Positions 38,716-47,535 of a stretch of DNA of 64,000 nucleotides are shown one piece after another. This stretch comes from Psychrobacter sp. JCM 18903 (GTDB taxonomy: Bacteria > Pseudomonadota > Gammaproteobacteria > Pseudomonadales > Moraxellaceae), in NCBI RefSeq assembly GCF_000586475.1, contig NZ_BAWJ01000001.1, forward strand, positions 186,001 through 250,000. Reading direction: 5' to 3'. Position numbers and translations under genes: made by a program. Each line of letters opens with the position of its first letter. The first letter of the stretch is position 1. Below the pieces are notes generated by a model. That model was not told where the DNA came from, did not search any database, and saw only the letters and a list, made by a program, of their open reading frames with translations.

Positions 38716-38738
38716 AACATTCATTTTAAATGAATCTT
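38716..38738. promoter_or_regulatory. Candidate NsrR operator upstream of hmp
   Basis: An 11-1-11 palindrome, AACATTCATTT / T / AAATGAATCTT, matches the NsrR consensus arms AAGATGCATTT / AAATGCATCTT at 20 of 23 positions. NsrR is the nitric-oxide-sensing repressor that controls hmp in many proteobacteria. The site lies about 255 bp ahead of the hmp start, so a long leader is implied. The rest of the gap (38739-38993) shows no gene. Confidence 0.75.
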
Positions 38739-38993
38739 ATAAAGGTGTTTTGACTGGTTCGGCAAAAAATTTGATGACAAGAATTTGATAATTGTTTGTA
38801 AAAATCAGTCGTCGTTACTTATTTAAGCACTTCATTTTTCATATGTTAATCAACCAATCAATGTAATGAACTTATGCCATTTTCAACCATTTTAGTAGCA
38901 AAAAAGCGCGTGCAAGTACTACATTCAGTAGACTAAACGAGTTTGACAGCGCTCCTCATACTTTTTGGAATTGGTACTAATAAGAGAGACAGT

Positions 38994-40190
38994 ATGGCTT
39001 CACCAAAGACTTTAGAAATCGTCACCGCAACTGTTCCCGTCCTTGAAGAGCATGGAACGGCAATCACCACGGTGTTTTATAAAAATATGTTTGAAGAGCA
39101 TCCTGAGCTGTTGGACATATTTAACGAAACCAATCAAAAATTGGGTCGTCAACAGACGGCTCTAGCAACGACCGTGTTAGCCGCTGCTAAGCACTTGGAT
39201 AAATTGGCGACGTTATTGCCACAGGTCACGCAAATCAGCCACAAGCATCGTGCTTTACAAATTTTGCCTGAGCATTATCCTATCGTGGGTAAGCATTTAA
39301 TTGGTGCAATTAAGGAAGTACTGGGCGAGGCTGCCAATGACGATATCATCGATGCTTGGACTGAAGCTTATAATGAGATTGCCTCAGTATTTATCCAGAT
39401 TGAACATGGCATGTATAAGGAGGCGATGTGGCAGGGTTTTGCGCCTTTTGTAGTGACTAAAAAGGTAGCAGCTGCTACGGATATTGCTGCCTTTACAGTT
39501 GTACCAGCCAAGGATAATGCAGAAAGTCATCAAGAGATCGACCTGAGCAAATTGACTTTAACCGCAGGTCAGTACATCACAGTGAAGACAGATCCAAAAG
39601 ACAGTGACCATGTTGCCCTGCGTCATTACTCTTTGTACTCTGCTAGTACCGATGCAGGCATTCAGTTTGCGGTCAGACGCGATAACCGCAATGAGCATCA
39701 TGGTTTGGTCTCAAACTATATGCACGACCAATTAGAAGTGGGTGATACGGTTTTATTATCGGCACCAGCAGGTGACTTTGCGCTCAATCAAGACTTGGTA
39801 CAGCAAAATGAGATTCCGCTAGTATTGATGAGTGCGGGTGTTGGGGTAACCCCTGTGTTATCTATGTTGGAAGCACAAGTATTAGCCAATCCAAAACGAC
39901 CTATTATCTGGGTTTATGCTTGCCAAAATGATGCGCATCACGCTTTCAATACTGAAGTGGAGACGCTGTTAGAAAAGGCTGAGACTGTAGAAAAGCATAT
40001 TTTCTATTTTGAGTCTGGACAACTATTAGATGAGGCGTGGCTTGCTCAATTACCTAAGCCTGCTGATATTTATGTCTGTGGCTCGATGCCATTTATGGAA
40101 AGCATGATCGATGGGCTAGTGACGCTAAATCACGGTGTTGATAGCGTTCATTATGAACCGTTTGGTCCCAAGATGAGTTTGGGCGGTTAA
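38994..40190 (+). CDS. hmp: Flavohaemoglobin, nitric oxide dioxygenase
   Basis: Converts nitric oxide and O2 to nitrate using NAD(P)H. The 398-residue protein has a globin domain (1-140) with proximal His85 in ISHKHRALQILPEHYPIVGKHL, then a ferredoxin-reductase FAD domain (LRHYSLYSAS for FAD binding, about 215-224) and an NAD domain (LMSAGVGVTPVLSMLEA, ICVCGSMPFM-type YVCGSMPFMESM). The ATG at 38994 with AGAGAGACAG upstream fits the family start; the frame is open further upstream but not conserved. Probable NsrR control is described at 38716. Frame intact. Confidence 0.95.
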   Translation: MASPKTLEIVTATVPVLEEHGTAITTVFYKNMFEEHPELLDIFNETNQKLGRQQTALATTVLAAAKHLDKLATLLPQVTQISHKHRALQILPEHYPIVGKHLIGAIKEVLGEAANDDIIDAWTEAYNEIASVFIQIEHGMYKEAMWQGFAPFVVTKKVAAATDIAAFTVVPAKDNAESHQEIDLSKLTLTAGQYITVKTDPKDSDHVALRHYSLYSASTDAGIQFAVRRDNRNEHHGLVSNYMHDQLEVGDTVLLSAPAGDFALNQDLVQQNEIPLVLMSAGVGVTPVLSMLEAQVLANPKRPIIWVYACQNDAHHAFNTEVETLLEKAETVEKHIFYFESGQLLDEAWLAQLPKPADIYVCGSMPFMESMIDGLVTLNHGVDSVHYEPFGPKMSLGG

Positions 40191-40227
40191 TTTTAGCTAT
40201 TGTTAGCCATTAACTGTTGCTATTAAT

Positions 40228-40268
40228 AAAAAAGCACTTGGATGACAAAGTCGTCTCAAGTGCTTTTT
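40228..40268. terminator. Bidirectional terminator between hmp and the convergent lipoprotein gene
   Basis: AAAAGCACTTG and CAAGTGCTTTT, with GATGAC/GTCGTC pairing inside (one wobble) and a 3-base loop. Flanked by A-run and T-run, so it serves both convergent genes. Confidence 0.88.
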
Positions 40269-40321
40269 ATTCAATGCAATTTATCTTATTTTTATCACTA
40301 TTTTAAAAATAAATACATCGC

Positions 40322-41140
40322 CTAATCTTTATTTTTAACCAATCCAACCATCACACCCATCTCTTTTTTATCATGCTTATCAATGCTGGGCGCATATAAT
40401 GCCGACGCAATCCCGCCATCTAAAAACAGAGCATTCGGACAGTTTAAGGCATCCTTAAATAACGATGCAAATTGATAAAATGTCACCGGCTCATCGCTAT
40501 TGACAAATTTTATGTGGCCGTCATCACAAACACCTGCGCCATTACGAATCTTGAGTGAGGTGCTATCAGGATTAAACTGTGGATGTATCTCGTTATTGAT
40601 AACCAACATAGGACCTGATTGGGTGGCATACCAAGGCTTCGCTTCGCCGCTGTTAAGCTGCTCGTTTAAGGCGGTACTTTCTGTGATATGTACTTTTCCA
40701 ACTTTATCCCACCACAGCACACCATTGGGCAATAAATGGAAATTGCCACCGCCTTCTTTAAGATTTAGCGATTTGATCTCTTCACCATCAATGATGGTAT
40801 AACCAATCGGTGCATAGTTCTCATTGTACATACCTGCATTCATAGCAAAGCTCAGTGCTTGATTTGAGGGCAATGTGGCTAATAACGTCTCAAAGGTGAG
40901 CAACGATTTCGTACTATCAGGCTGCTGCCAAAACAATTTCAATGAATAGCGGCCATCCATCAAGGCTTGAGCGTCAATGCTACAAACACTATAAGAAAAT
41001 GGTGCATCTTGAGTCTGACACGACCAGTTTTGTGTCTTGTTGTCAGCAGTATCAGTGCTTATCGGTTGGCAAGCACTGACACTTAGCAAGAGTAGGACGA
41101 GTGCTCCTAAAGGTAAGGGAAGAGCGAAATTTGGCATCAA
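40322..41140 (-). CDS. Phosphodiester glycosidase family lipoprotein (DUF2233-like)
   Basis: A 272-residue protein with a lipoprotein signal peptide (LGALVLLLLSVSAC, Cys24 the likely lipid anchor) and the NAGPA-like phosphodiester glycosidase fold. Visible motifs are SFAMNAGMYNENYAPIGYTIIDG, GGGNFHLLPNGVLWW, the ATQSGPMLVINNEIHP segment and the C-terminal NALFLDGGIASALYAP with the conserved DGG. Homologues include the eukaryotic mannose-6-phosphate uncovering enzyme and bacterial envelope proteins; the substrate here is unknown. The frame is intact and the gene probably monocistronic. Confidence 0.88.
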   Translation of the reverse strand: MMPNFALPLPLGALVLLLLSVSACQPISTDTADNKTQNWSCQTQDAPFSYSVCSIDAQALMDGRYSLKLFWQQPDSTKSLLTFETLLATLPSNQALSFAMNAGMYNENYAPIGYTIIDGEEIKSLNLKEGGGNFHLLPNGVLWWDKVGKVHITESTALNEQLNSGEAKPWYATQSGPMLVINNEIHPQFNPDSTSLKIRNGAGVCDDGHIKFVNSDEPVTFYQFASLFKDALNCPNALFLDGGIASALYAPSIDKHDKKEMGVMVGLVKNKD

Positions 41141-41291
41141 TGATATATCTTTTATAGTATGGAGTGAGATATAAATAGTCAGAGCTCACGGATTTTTGAT
41201 CGCTATTTCTTAATCGCTGCTAGGCGGAAATTCGCGAAAAGTATTGTTGACGTTGCCGATTAACTGCCCACCGCCAGTGATACTCGCAAAG

Positions 41292-43006
41292 TTACCAAGG
41301 CTCTGTTCCACCGATGTGGTGTTTCTCTACCTTTATCCCGTGAGTCTTTATTATAAGCAATGAGGCGTCATCATTGGCTAAAAAGCTATCTGGGTTCGCC
41401 ATGACCCACATCTGATTAAACACATCTGCGCGGGCGCTATTATTGAGTAGCGCTCCCTTATCGGTAAAATAAAAGAACTTCGATAATAGTTTTATCTGTC
41501 CATCATCGAGGCGGCGCGCGATATGATACGGTTGTAATTGGCTTGGGTGTTGTAGCCGACCGCACCGACGATACTGGCTAGGGATTTCAGAGTGTTTTTA
41601 TGGAAGCTTGCGACACGCTCAGCTTTGCTTGGTACATCCAGCGCTTTTTGACGATAAGGGTCTTGGGTGGCAACGCCCGTCGGGCAAGTGTTAGTATGGC
41701 ACGAACGTGATTGAATACAGCCAACAGCAAACATAAAGCCGCGCGCTGAATTACACCAGTCTGCGCCCAAGGCAATCATACGGCAATATCGAAACCAGAG
41801 ACGATTTTACCGCTCACACCAAGTTTGATTTTATCGCGAATGCCTGCGCCGACCAAAGTATTGTGTATTAATAAAAATCCTTCAACCATCGGCATGCCGA
41901 CATTGTCCATGAATTCGACAGGAGCCGCGCCAGTACCGCCTTCTGCGCCATCGATGACGATAAAATCAGGATAATTATCGGTTTCGATCATGGCTTTCAC
42001 AATGGCCATAAACTGCCAAGCTGACCAACACAAAGTTTGAAGCCTACAGGTTTGCCGCCTGACAACTCACGCAATTGTTGCCAAAAAGCCACCAATTCTC
42101 GCGGGGTACTAAAGGCTGTATGCGACGAGGGCGACACACAATCTTGACCTGTCGGTACTTGACGGGTATCAGCGATTTCTTGGGTGATTTTCTCCGCGGG
42201 TAGCACGCCACCTTTGCCAGGTTTTGCCCCTTGAGATAATTTGATTTCAATCATTTTTACTTGTGGATCAACCGCTTTTTCGGCAAAAGACTGCGGGTCA
42301 AAATTGCCACTATCATCACGGCAACCAAAATACCCTGTACCTAGCTCCCAAATCAAATCACCACCGAACTTGCGATGATAAGGCTGATAGCTCCTTCACC
42401 CGTATCATGAGTAAAGCCGCCCATTTTTGCGCCTTGATTGAGCGCCATAATCGCGTTAGCCGATAAGCTGCCAAAGCTCATCGCCGAGATATTAAATACC
42501 GACATATCATGCGGCTGTTGACAACGCTCACCGCCAACGATAATACGAAAGTCTTGGTTGTCTAAAGGCTGGCTAATGGCTGATTGTAAAAACCATTCTT
42601 TACCATTGGTGTATAAATTATCTAGCGTACCAAAGGCATTGGTGTCGCTGACGTTCTTAGCACGTTGGTAAATTAGCGCCCGCTGCTGGCGTGAAAACGG
42701 TACTTGCTCTTTGTCATTTTCTAACAAATATTGTCGAATTTCAGGACGAAAGTCTTCAAGTACATAACGAATATGTCCGGCAACGGGATAGTTTTTCAAA
42801 ATAGCATGCTTTGATTGTATGACGTCATAAATCCCCAAGCATACCCCAAACCCACCGAGAATAATTAACCACCAATTTAGCAATAGTAGACCTGCTAAAA
42901 ATATTAAGATGGCAGCGCCAAAGGTGCTATAACGCAGCAATAAGCCGACCAAATACGGAGAGTTGGTTTTAGGTTCAGGATTTAGATTGGTACGAGATTG
43001 GGGCAT
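41292..43006 (-). CDS. FMN-binding glutamate-synthase family protein, frame broken four times
   Basis: Stand-alone protein related to the FMN/Fe-S synthase domain of GltB, with a membrane-anchored N-terminus. Two helices at about 25-65 precede the synthase-like barrel: FNISAMSFGSLSANAIMALNQGAKMGGFTHDTGEGAIS, KMIEIKLSQGAKPGKGG, GKPVGFKLCVG, DFIVIDGAEGGTGAAPVEF and the iron-sulfur cysteines in FAVGCIQSRSCHTNTCPTGVA. Four single-base losses near 41513, 41783, 42019 and 42382 split it; restoring them gives about 572 residues from the ATG at 43006. The last segment (RLDDGQIKLLSKFFYFTDK... to HIGGTEPW) lies in a frame without its own start and ends at the TAA at 41292. These proteins are often near glutamate metabolism genes; the reaction is not known. 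Confidence 0.87.
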
Positions 43007-43251
43007 GGCTACACTCAACAGTAATACATAAATATTAAAAAGGTGACAATGATTCAAAGAGAGAGTAGGGTAAAAGCGACCCTCTTATGACCATTATTGT
43101 TAGACACTGACAAAGCGCTCAGATTTATCGCCTACATCATACACATATGATATCACTGCATAGCAGTAATTGGGTAACAGAGTGCTACTGTTGATGTTGT
43201 TAGTGGCGTGATTTTAACAGACAACTTGTACCAAAGTTTTCTGCTCATCGA

Positions 43252-44361
43252 TCACTTTAGCTTAATCTCAACGGGCAAAAATTGCTGAATGAGCCATGCT
43301 TGGGTTTCAGTGTGCTTACTAACGACACGCGCGGTAAACTCGCCACCGCCTGCTAACGCCAACGGTAAGAGTAATTGATCGGTTAAGTATTCATCGACCA
43401 GTGAGTCGGTGTTAAATACATAACGTTTGACTAAGCCTGATAAACGACAACCTATCTTTTCCGCCGAGCTGCGTTTCTCTCCTAATAAAGTAAACACCTC
43501 GGCGTGATATTCTTTATGATTTTGGGTGTCAGAAACCTCATGAGTGACTTGTGCATAGCAGCTATTGCCTTCACCAATGCCTTGCAATTTATGACTATGA
43601 GTGGTTATCAGCGTTTCATCAATTCCCGATTCGACCAATGATGCTTTTGCGCTGGCAAGCTCACGTTTGCAAATGTCGTACTCTAGATTGAGCACGCTCG
43701 CGACCAGCTCTATACCGATAAGCTCTCCACGCTTGGTTAGCTGTAAGGGTGGCGTATTCGCACGGCGCATAAATGGTGTTATCGTCGCTTTAATCATGCC
43801 GCCACCAATAGGCGCAAACCCTGCTTGCACGCACTCAATATCAACGTGCATGCCTAATTTCGCTAATGCAGGGACGAATGCCTGCTGTAAAAAGTCCGTG
43901 GTTGGCGCTAATGGATTATGCGTACCGCCTTTTATACTCACCGTTGAATAAGCACTTTGATCTGTATTGGCAAAAAGCAGAGCAGGAAGTAGCGTTTGTA
44001 GCACCAAACTGGTACTGCCAGCTGAACCAATATCAAAATGGTAATCACCTGATCGAATCGCATTCGGCACAAAGCGAAATGATACGCTGCCTAACGCTGC
44101 GCCTGTCACGCTAGCGTTCGATATATGTTGTGACGCTTGTACGCACATCAGGTGTTGACGCATTAGCCCAGGTTTGGCTCGCCCAGCGCGGATATTAAAC
44201 ATTTCAATGGGTATGCCTGTCAGCATCGATAATGAGAGAGCGGTACGAATGATTTGTCCGCCACCTTCGCCAGTGCCGCCATCTATTTTTAGGGTCGCAC
44301 GCTTGGTGCTCGCAGTATGGGCACTGGCATTACTGGTGCTTTGGTTGGGCATAAAGCTCAT
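43252..44361 (-). CDS. rtcA: RNA 3'-terminal phosphate cyclase RtcA
   Basis: ATP-dependent enzyme that makes 2',3'-cyclic phosphate RNA ends. The 369-residue protein has the family start DGGTGEGGGQIIRTALSLSMLTGIPIEMFNIRAGR, LMRQHLMCVQA, FDIGSAGSTSLVLQTLLPALLF, KGGTHNPLAPTTDFL and, near the end, the catalytic His region DQLLLPLALAGGGEFT. About 20 residues longer at the N-terminus (Ser/Thr-rich). GAGAGTG stands upstream of the ATG at 44361. In other bacteria it follows rtcB directly; here about 1.7 kb with unrelated small genes and a terminator lie between. Frame intact. Confidence 0.94.
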   Translation of the reverse strand: MSFMPNQSTSNASAHTASTKRATLKIDGGTGEGGGQIIRTALSLSMLTGIPIEMFNIRAGRAKPGLMRQHLMCVQASQHISNASVTGAALGSVSFRFVPNAIRSGDYHFDIGSAGSTSLVLQTLLPALLFANTDQSAYSTVSIKGGTHNPLAPTTDFLQQAFVPALAKLGMHVDIECVQAGFAPIGGGMIKATITPFMRRANTPPLQLTKRGELIGIELVASVLNLEYDICKRELASAKASLVESGIDETLITTHSHKLQGIGEGNSCYAQVTHEVSDTQNHKEYHAEVFTLLGEKRSSAEKIGCRLSGLVKRYVFNTDSLVDEYLTDQLLLPLALAGGGEFTARVVSKHTETQAWLIQQFLPVEIKLK

Positions 44362-44454
44362 TGGTACACTCTCAAAGTTTAATTTTTCGTAAAGCGTGAT
44401 GTGATTATTTTATCGTGTGTGCTTAATTCACTATCAATTATTATCAAATAAAAG

Positions 44455-44491
44455 AGCCTAAAAAATACGGTATGACGCATATTTTTTAGGC
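44455..44491 (-). terminator. Terminator between the small 74-residue gene and rtcA
   Basis: On the minus strand GCCTAAAAAATATGCG and CGTATTTTTTAGGC pair with a small bulge and are followed by TCTTTTATTT. It separates rtcA from the upstream small genes, so rtcA may be expressed poorly by read-through from the rtcB promoter. Confidence 0.75.
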
Positions 44492-44538
44492 CCTGTTGAT
44501 CTATCAATCTATCAAAGTTTAGCTTTAGATATCAACAT

Positions 44539-44762
44539 TTAGCTGTTGAATTTTTTCGCTAATAACTCTTTGATAAACGTCACGACGGCTGCGCTGTGCT
44601 CAGAGTTTTTGATTTCATCTAATAGCTCAGCTTTTGACATGCTTTGGTATCTTTGTATGTCTTCGCTGCTGATGTTTTTTGCGCTGTCGATCAAGCTGAT
44701 AGGCCGTTTTCATCGTTATCACTACCAGTTACGGCGCCTAACATATCGTTCATATTTAACAT
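44539..44762 (-). CDS. Small hypothetical protein, 74 residues, frame broken once
   Basis: I do not recognise it. The ATG at 44762 (MLNMNDMLGAVTGSDNDENGL) has a good GAGGAAAT ribosome-binding site. The frame stops after about 27 codons; restoring one base near 44700 continues as ISLIDSAKNISSEDIQRY...SKAELLDEIKNSEHSAAVVTFIKELLAKKFNS to the TAA at 44539. The corrected protein is acidic, helical and soluble. The codon-perfect continuation and the strong ribosome-binding site argue for a real gene. It sits between a gene remnant and rtcA. Confidence 0.65.
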
Positions 44763-44893
44763 GGGTATTTCCTCATATAAAAGTCATTATCAAGTTTTTC
44801 AATGTGAAAGTGCTTATAAATCTGCGCTGTGGTCACATGCCACGCACATCTTAGTCTACCGTATCTATATTCGTTTAGGGGTATTAAAGTCGC

Positions 44894-44962
44894 TCATGCA
44901 AATGATTTGCGCCAAATTTTTTGCATGTCGCTACGCATAAATAGGGCTTCTGCGAGTTTCAT
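44894..44962 (-). pseudogene. Remnant resembling the N-terminus of a DIP1984-family protein
   Basis: An ATG at 44962 with AGAGAGAACC upstream opens MKLAEALFMRSDMQKIW, which resembles the opening of DIP1984-family proteins (typically MKLAEAL-x(2)-RADLQ). After 22 residues the frame ends, and no continuation of the roughly 150-residue family is found in the remaining 200 bp before the next gene. It looks like a truncated leftover. The match is short, so this is a tentative call. Confidence 0.4.
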
Positions 44963-44983
44963 TTTGGTTCTCTCTTATTATAA

Positions 44984-45557
44984 TCAGGATTCAATATCGC
45001 CCCAAAAATCAATATGATTTGGCGCATCGATTATTGGAAATTTATCTGACAATTCAAAACGAAATTCATGAGCAAAATAGTGTGCTAAATCGTATCCATA
45101 GTAAATGATGTCTGTCTGATAAATAGAAAAAACAGGGTTACCAGTTTTATGTGGTTCACTAGGAATGTATCGGTGCGAGTAAATGGGTATCATTTTAGGA
45201 TAAGTCTCATAATAAATTTCAGCGACCATAATATTTTCATTAAGATCATTAGACTTTTCACCCCATTCTTCCATCCAGAATGCATTATGCTCTATATCAA
45301 ACACTATGCCACTAAATGGCCAATCTATCTTTTACGAATATCCATGGCCTCAATTTTTGACTGTAACCTAGTCGCCAGTTAACAAAACCATTAGATATGG
45401 GCAGCTCTTTTTGTAAAAAATATTGTAAATCAGGTGGAAACCTTAAATTGAATTTATTTTCAATTTGTTGAACTTCTGCATCAGATAGTCCATGTTCAAA
45501 TTTGACTTTTTTTGCTTTGAGTTTTCGTATGATTTCTATAGCTTGAGCATGTTTCAT
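44984..45557 (-). CDS. SMI1/KNR4-type protein, frame broken twice
   Basis: The N-terminal half (MKHAQAIEIIRKLKAKKVKFEHGLSDAEVQQIENKFNLRFPPDLQYFLQKELPISNGFVNW) has the classical SUKH/SMI1-KNR4 helix pattern (xxEIxxxExxxxxxLPPDLxxFL). The C-terminal half reads GIVFDIEHNAFWMEEWGEKS and later DIIYYGYDLAHYFAHEF. Two base losses between about 45330 and 45360 break the join; restoring them gives QKIEAMDIRKR-x-DWPFSG and a 191-residue protein. AAAGGAGAA precedes the ATG at 45557. SUKH proteins are frequent immunity proteins against secreted nuclease toxins in bacteria, but no toxin gene is seen here. Confidence 0.75.
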
Positions 45558-45583
45558 AAGTTTGTTCTCCTTTGCAAAAATTA

Positions 45584-46030
45584 CTAAAACCATTCATGAC
45601 CGATAACTTTCCAGATTTCATCACCGTAACCATCGAGGTTTTTAGGTATATTGGGATTACCTAAGTAGTCCATATTCTGCTCACGCATAAACTCTAAAAT
45701 GCTTGATTTCAAAGCTTTGCAAAAAGCCAGTCTATCGAAGCAAAATTTTTCCATATTATTAATCACAGGTATTCCTAAAATTAACCAGTCCATTGGTGGG
45801 TTTGGTGAGACTTTAAAGTTAACCTCGCGACTGTAGTCATCGATTACGAAGTAGTACACATTTTTCAAAGGCTCTTGCTGTAATACAAAACCAATCTCAA
45901 CTAAGTTTAGAATATTTTTGAAAATATCTAAAAACTCACACTTAAGTATAGCTGTTTGATTGATTTTAAATTCAACGTAGTAAAAGCCTTGAGAATAGCC
46001 AATTCCAAAAACTATGTTGTCTAAATTCAT
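45584..46030 (-). CDS. Hypothetical protein, 148 residues, in the rtc operon
   Basis: I do not recognise it. Soluble, beta-rich at the start (MNLDNIVFGIGYSQGFYYVEFKINQTAIL), with a helical C-terminal part (FDRLAFCKALKSSILEFMREQ). It follows rtcB by 18 bp, has GAGGAGTAA upstream of its ATG and is followed 26 bp later by the SMI1/KNR4-type gene, so all are probably co-transcribed. Size, AT-rich codon use and neighbour suggest an immunity-like or accessory protein; this is inference. Frame intact. Confidence 0.7.
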   Translation of the reverse strand: MNLDNIVFGIGYSQGFYYVEFKINQTAILKCEFLDIFKNILNLVEIGFVLQQEPLKNVYYFVIDDYSREVNFKVSPNPPMDWLILGIPVINNMEKFCFDRLAFCKALKSSILEFMREQNMDYLGNPNIPKNLDGYGDEIWKVIGHEWF

Positions 46031-46048
46031 GCTTTACTCCTCAACAAA

Positions 46049-47281
46049 CTAGCCTTTAACACACACCACCTGACGCAGTGTATGTACCACTTCTACCAAA
46101 TCACTTTGTGCTTGCATCACGTCATCAATATTTTTATAAGCCGCTGGAATCTCATCAATCACATCCGCGTCCTTTCGGCATTCTACGCCCTCAGTCTGCG
46201 CGATTTGATCGGCGACCGTAAATACCTTTTTCGCTTCGGTACGTGACATGATACGACCTGCACCATGCGAGCAAGAGCAAAACGATTCTTCGTTCCCTTT
46301 ACCGCGTACGATGAATGATTTGGCACCCATTGATCCCGGAATGATTCCGTATTCACCAACGCGGGCACGGACAGCGCCTTTGCGGGTCACAAATACTTCC
46401 TCGCCATAATGCTCTTCTTTAGCCACATAGTTATGATGACAGTTCACCGCTTTTACCGCAGCATCAAACGGCTTAGGTATGATGTGGCGTAGCGCTTTGA
46501 TGGCTTTTTCCATCATGATTTCACGGTTTTTAAAGGCAAAACGCTGCGCCCAACCCACCGCAAACCAATAGTCATCGAAATGCTCTGTACCCTCGGCAAA
46601 GTAGGCCAAATCTTTATCAGGCAAGTTGATAAACCACTTGCGCATGTCCTCACGTGCCAGCTCAATAAAGTAGCGACCGATGGCATTACCCACACCGCGT
46701 GAGCCTGAGTGCAGCATGATCCAAACTTGATTGGTTTCATCAAGGCACACCTCGACGAAATGGTTACCCGTACCCAGCGTACCCAAATGATTAAGGTTAT
46801 TGGTATTTTTAAGTTTAGGGTGCTTTTGGGTTATATAGTTAAAGTCATCAACCAGCGTACCCCAACCATTCATTACGGTGTCATCAGGGTTTGCCCATGC
46901 GCCGACATCACGGCGTGACCCGCGACCACGCGTTTTACTACGACCATGTGGAATGGCTTTTTCAAGCTTCGTACGCAGACCGAGCAAGCTATCTGGCAAA
47001 TCGTTTGCGGTTAGGGTAGTTTGTACGGCCATCATTCCGCAACCGATATCGACACCAACGGCTGCTGGAATAATCGCTTCTTTGGTTGGCAGTACCGTAC
47101 CGATAGTCGCGCCAATACCGACATGCACATCAGGCATCACCGCAAGCCATTTATAAACAAACGGCATTTTTGAGGCTTTGATCAACTGATCGTGCGCTTT
47201 TGGGTCGACATGGACGCCCTTAGTCCAAAGTCTAATCGGCGTTCCACCGTCTTGAATAATATTATGAGTAGTTGGTTGCAT
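46049..47281 (-). CDS. rtcB: RNA-splicing ligase RtcB
   Basis: GTP- and Mn-dependent ligase that joins 3'-phosphate or cyclic-phosphate RNA to 5'-OH RNA. The 410-residue protein is complete. Metal and guanylylation motifs are visible: GVDIGCGMMAV (Cys), NHLGTLGTGNHFVEV, MLHSGSRGVGNAIG, AVNCHHNYV and SCSHGAGRIMSR (guanylated His). It is the short RtcB type, as in E. coli. A sigma-54 promoter lies 62 bp upstream and rtcR is divergent. Frame intact. Confidence 0.95.
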   Translation of the reverse strand: MQPTTHNIIQDGGTPIRLWTKGVHVDPKAHDQLIKASKMPFVYKWLAVMPDVHVGIGATIGTVLPTKEAIIPAAVGVDIGCGMMAVQTTLTANDLPDSLLGLRTKLEKAIPHGRSKTRGRGSRRDVGAWANPDDTVMNGWGTLVDDFNYITQKHPKLKNTNNLNHLGTLGTGNHFVEVCLDETNQVWIMLHSGSRGVGNAIGRYFIELAREDMRKWFINLPDKDLAYFAEGTEHFDDYWFAVGWAQRFAFKNREIMMEKAIKALRHIIPKPFDAAVKAVNCHHNYVAKEEHYGEEVFVTRKGAVRARVGEYGIIPGSMGAKSFIVRGKGNEESFCSCSHGAGRIMSRTEAKKVFTVADQIAQTEGVECRKDADVIDEIPAAYKNIDDVMQAQSDLVEVVHTLRQVVCVKG

Positions 47282-47342
47282 GGCATTTTCCTTAGCATTG
47301 CAAAGTCTGTTTATTATGAAAGATAATTCTTACTTTATATAA

Positions 47343-47358
47343 TGCTAAGGGCGTGCCA
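47343..47358 (-). promoter_or_regulatory. Sigma-54 promoter of rtcB
   Basis: On the minus strand the sequence TGGCAC-GCCCT-TAGCA matches the -24/-12 consensus TGGCAC-N5-TTGCA with one mismatch. It lies 62 bp before the rtcB ATG, in the gap shared with the divergent sigma-54-dependent activator gene rtcR. The strongly AT-rich 160 bp beyond it (47359-47520) would hold the activator and IHF sites. Confidence 0.85.
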
Positions 47359-47535
47359 AGTTTTATAACTGCTAGAAATTACTTTTTAAGTAACTGATAA
47401 TAAAAGGTTTAATTTAAATATATTTTTCAAAAGGAAAAGATTATTTAATCATGAGTTAAAAATATATAGAAATATATCTAACTAGATAGAAAATAATATA
47501 TTATTTGCTAATGATACTCAGTGATAAGTAATATT

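Noticed and set aside
38564..38788. 74-codon frame between the VWA gene and hmp
   Set aside because: It spans the terminator at 38621 and the NsrR site at 38716, so it is a chance frame in regulatory sequence.
47341..47358. AAGGGCGTGCC as another MITE end
   Set aside because: The resemblance is short, and the sequence is fully explained as the sigma-54 promoter of rtcB on the minus strand.
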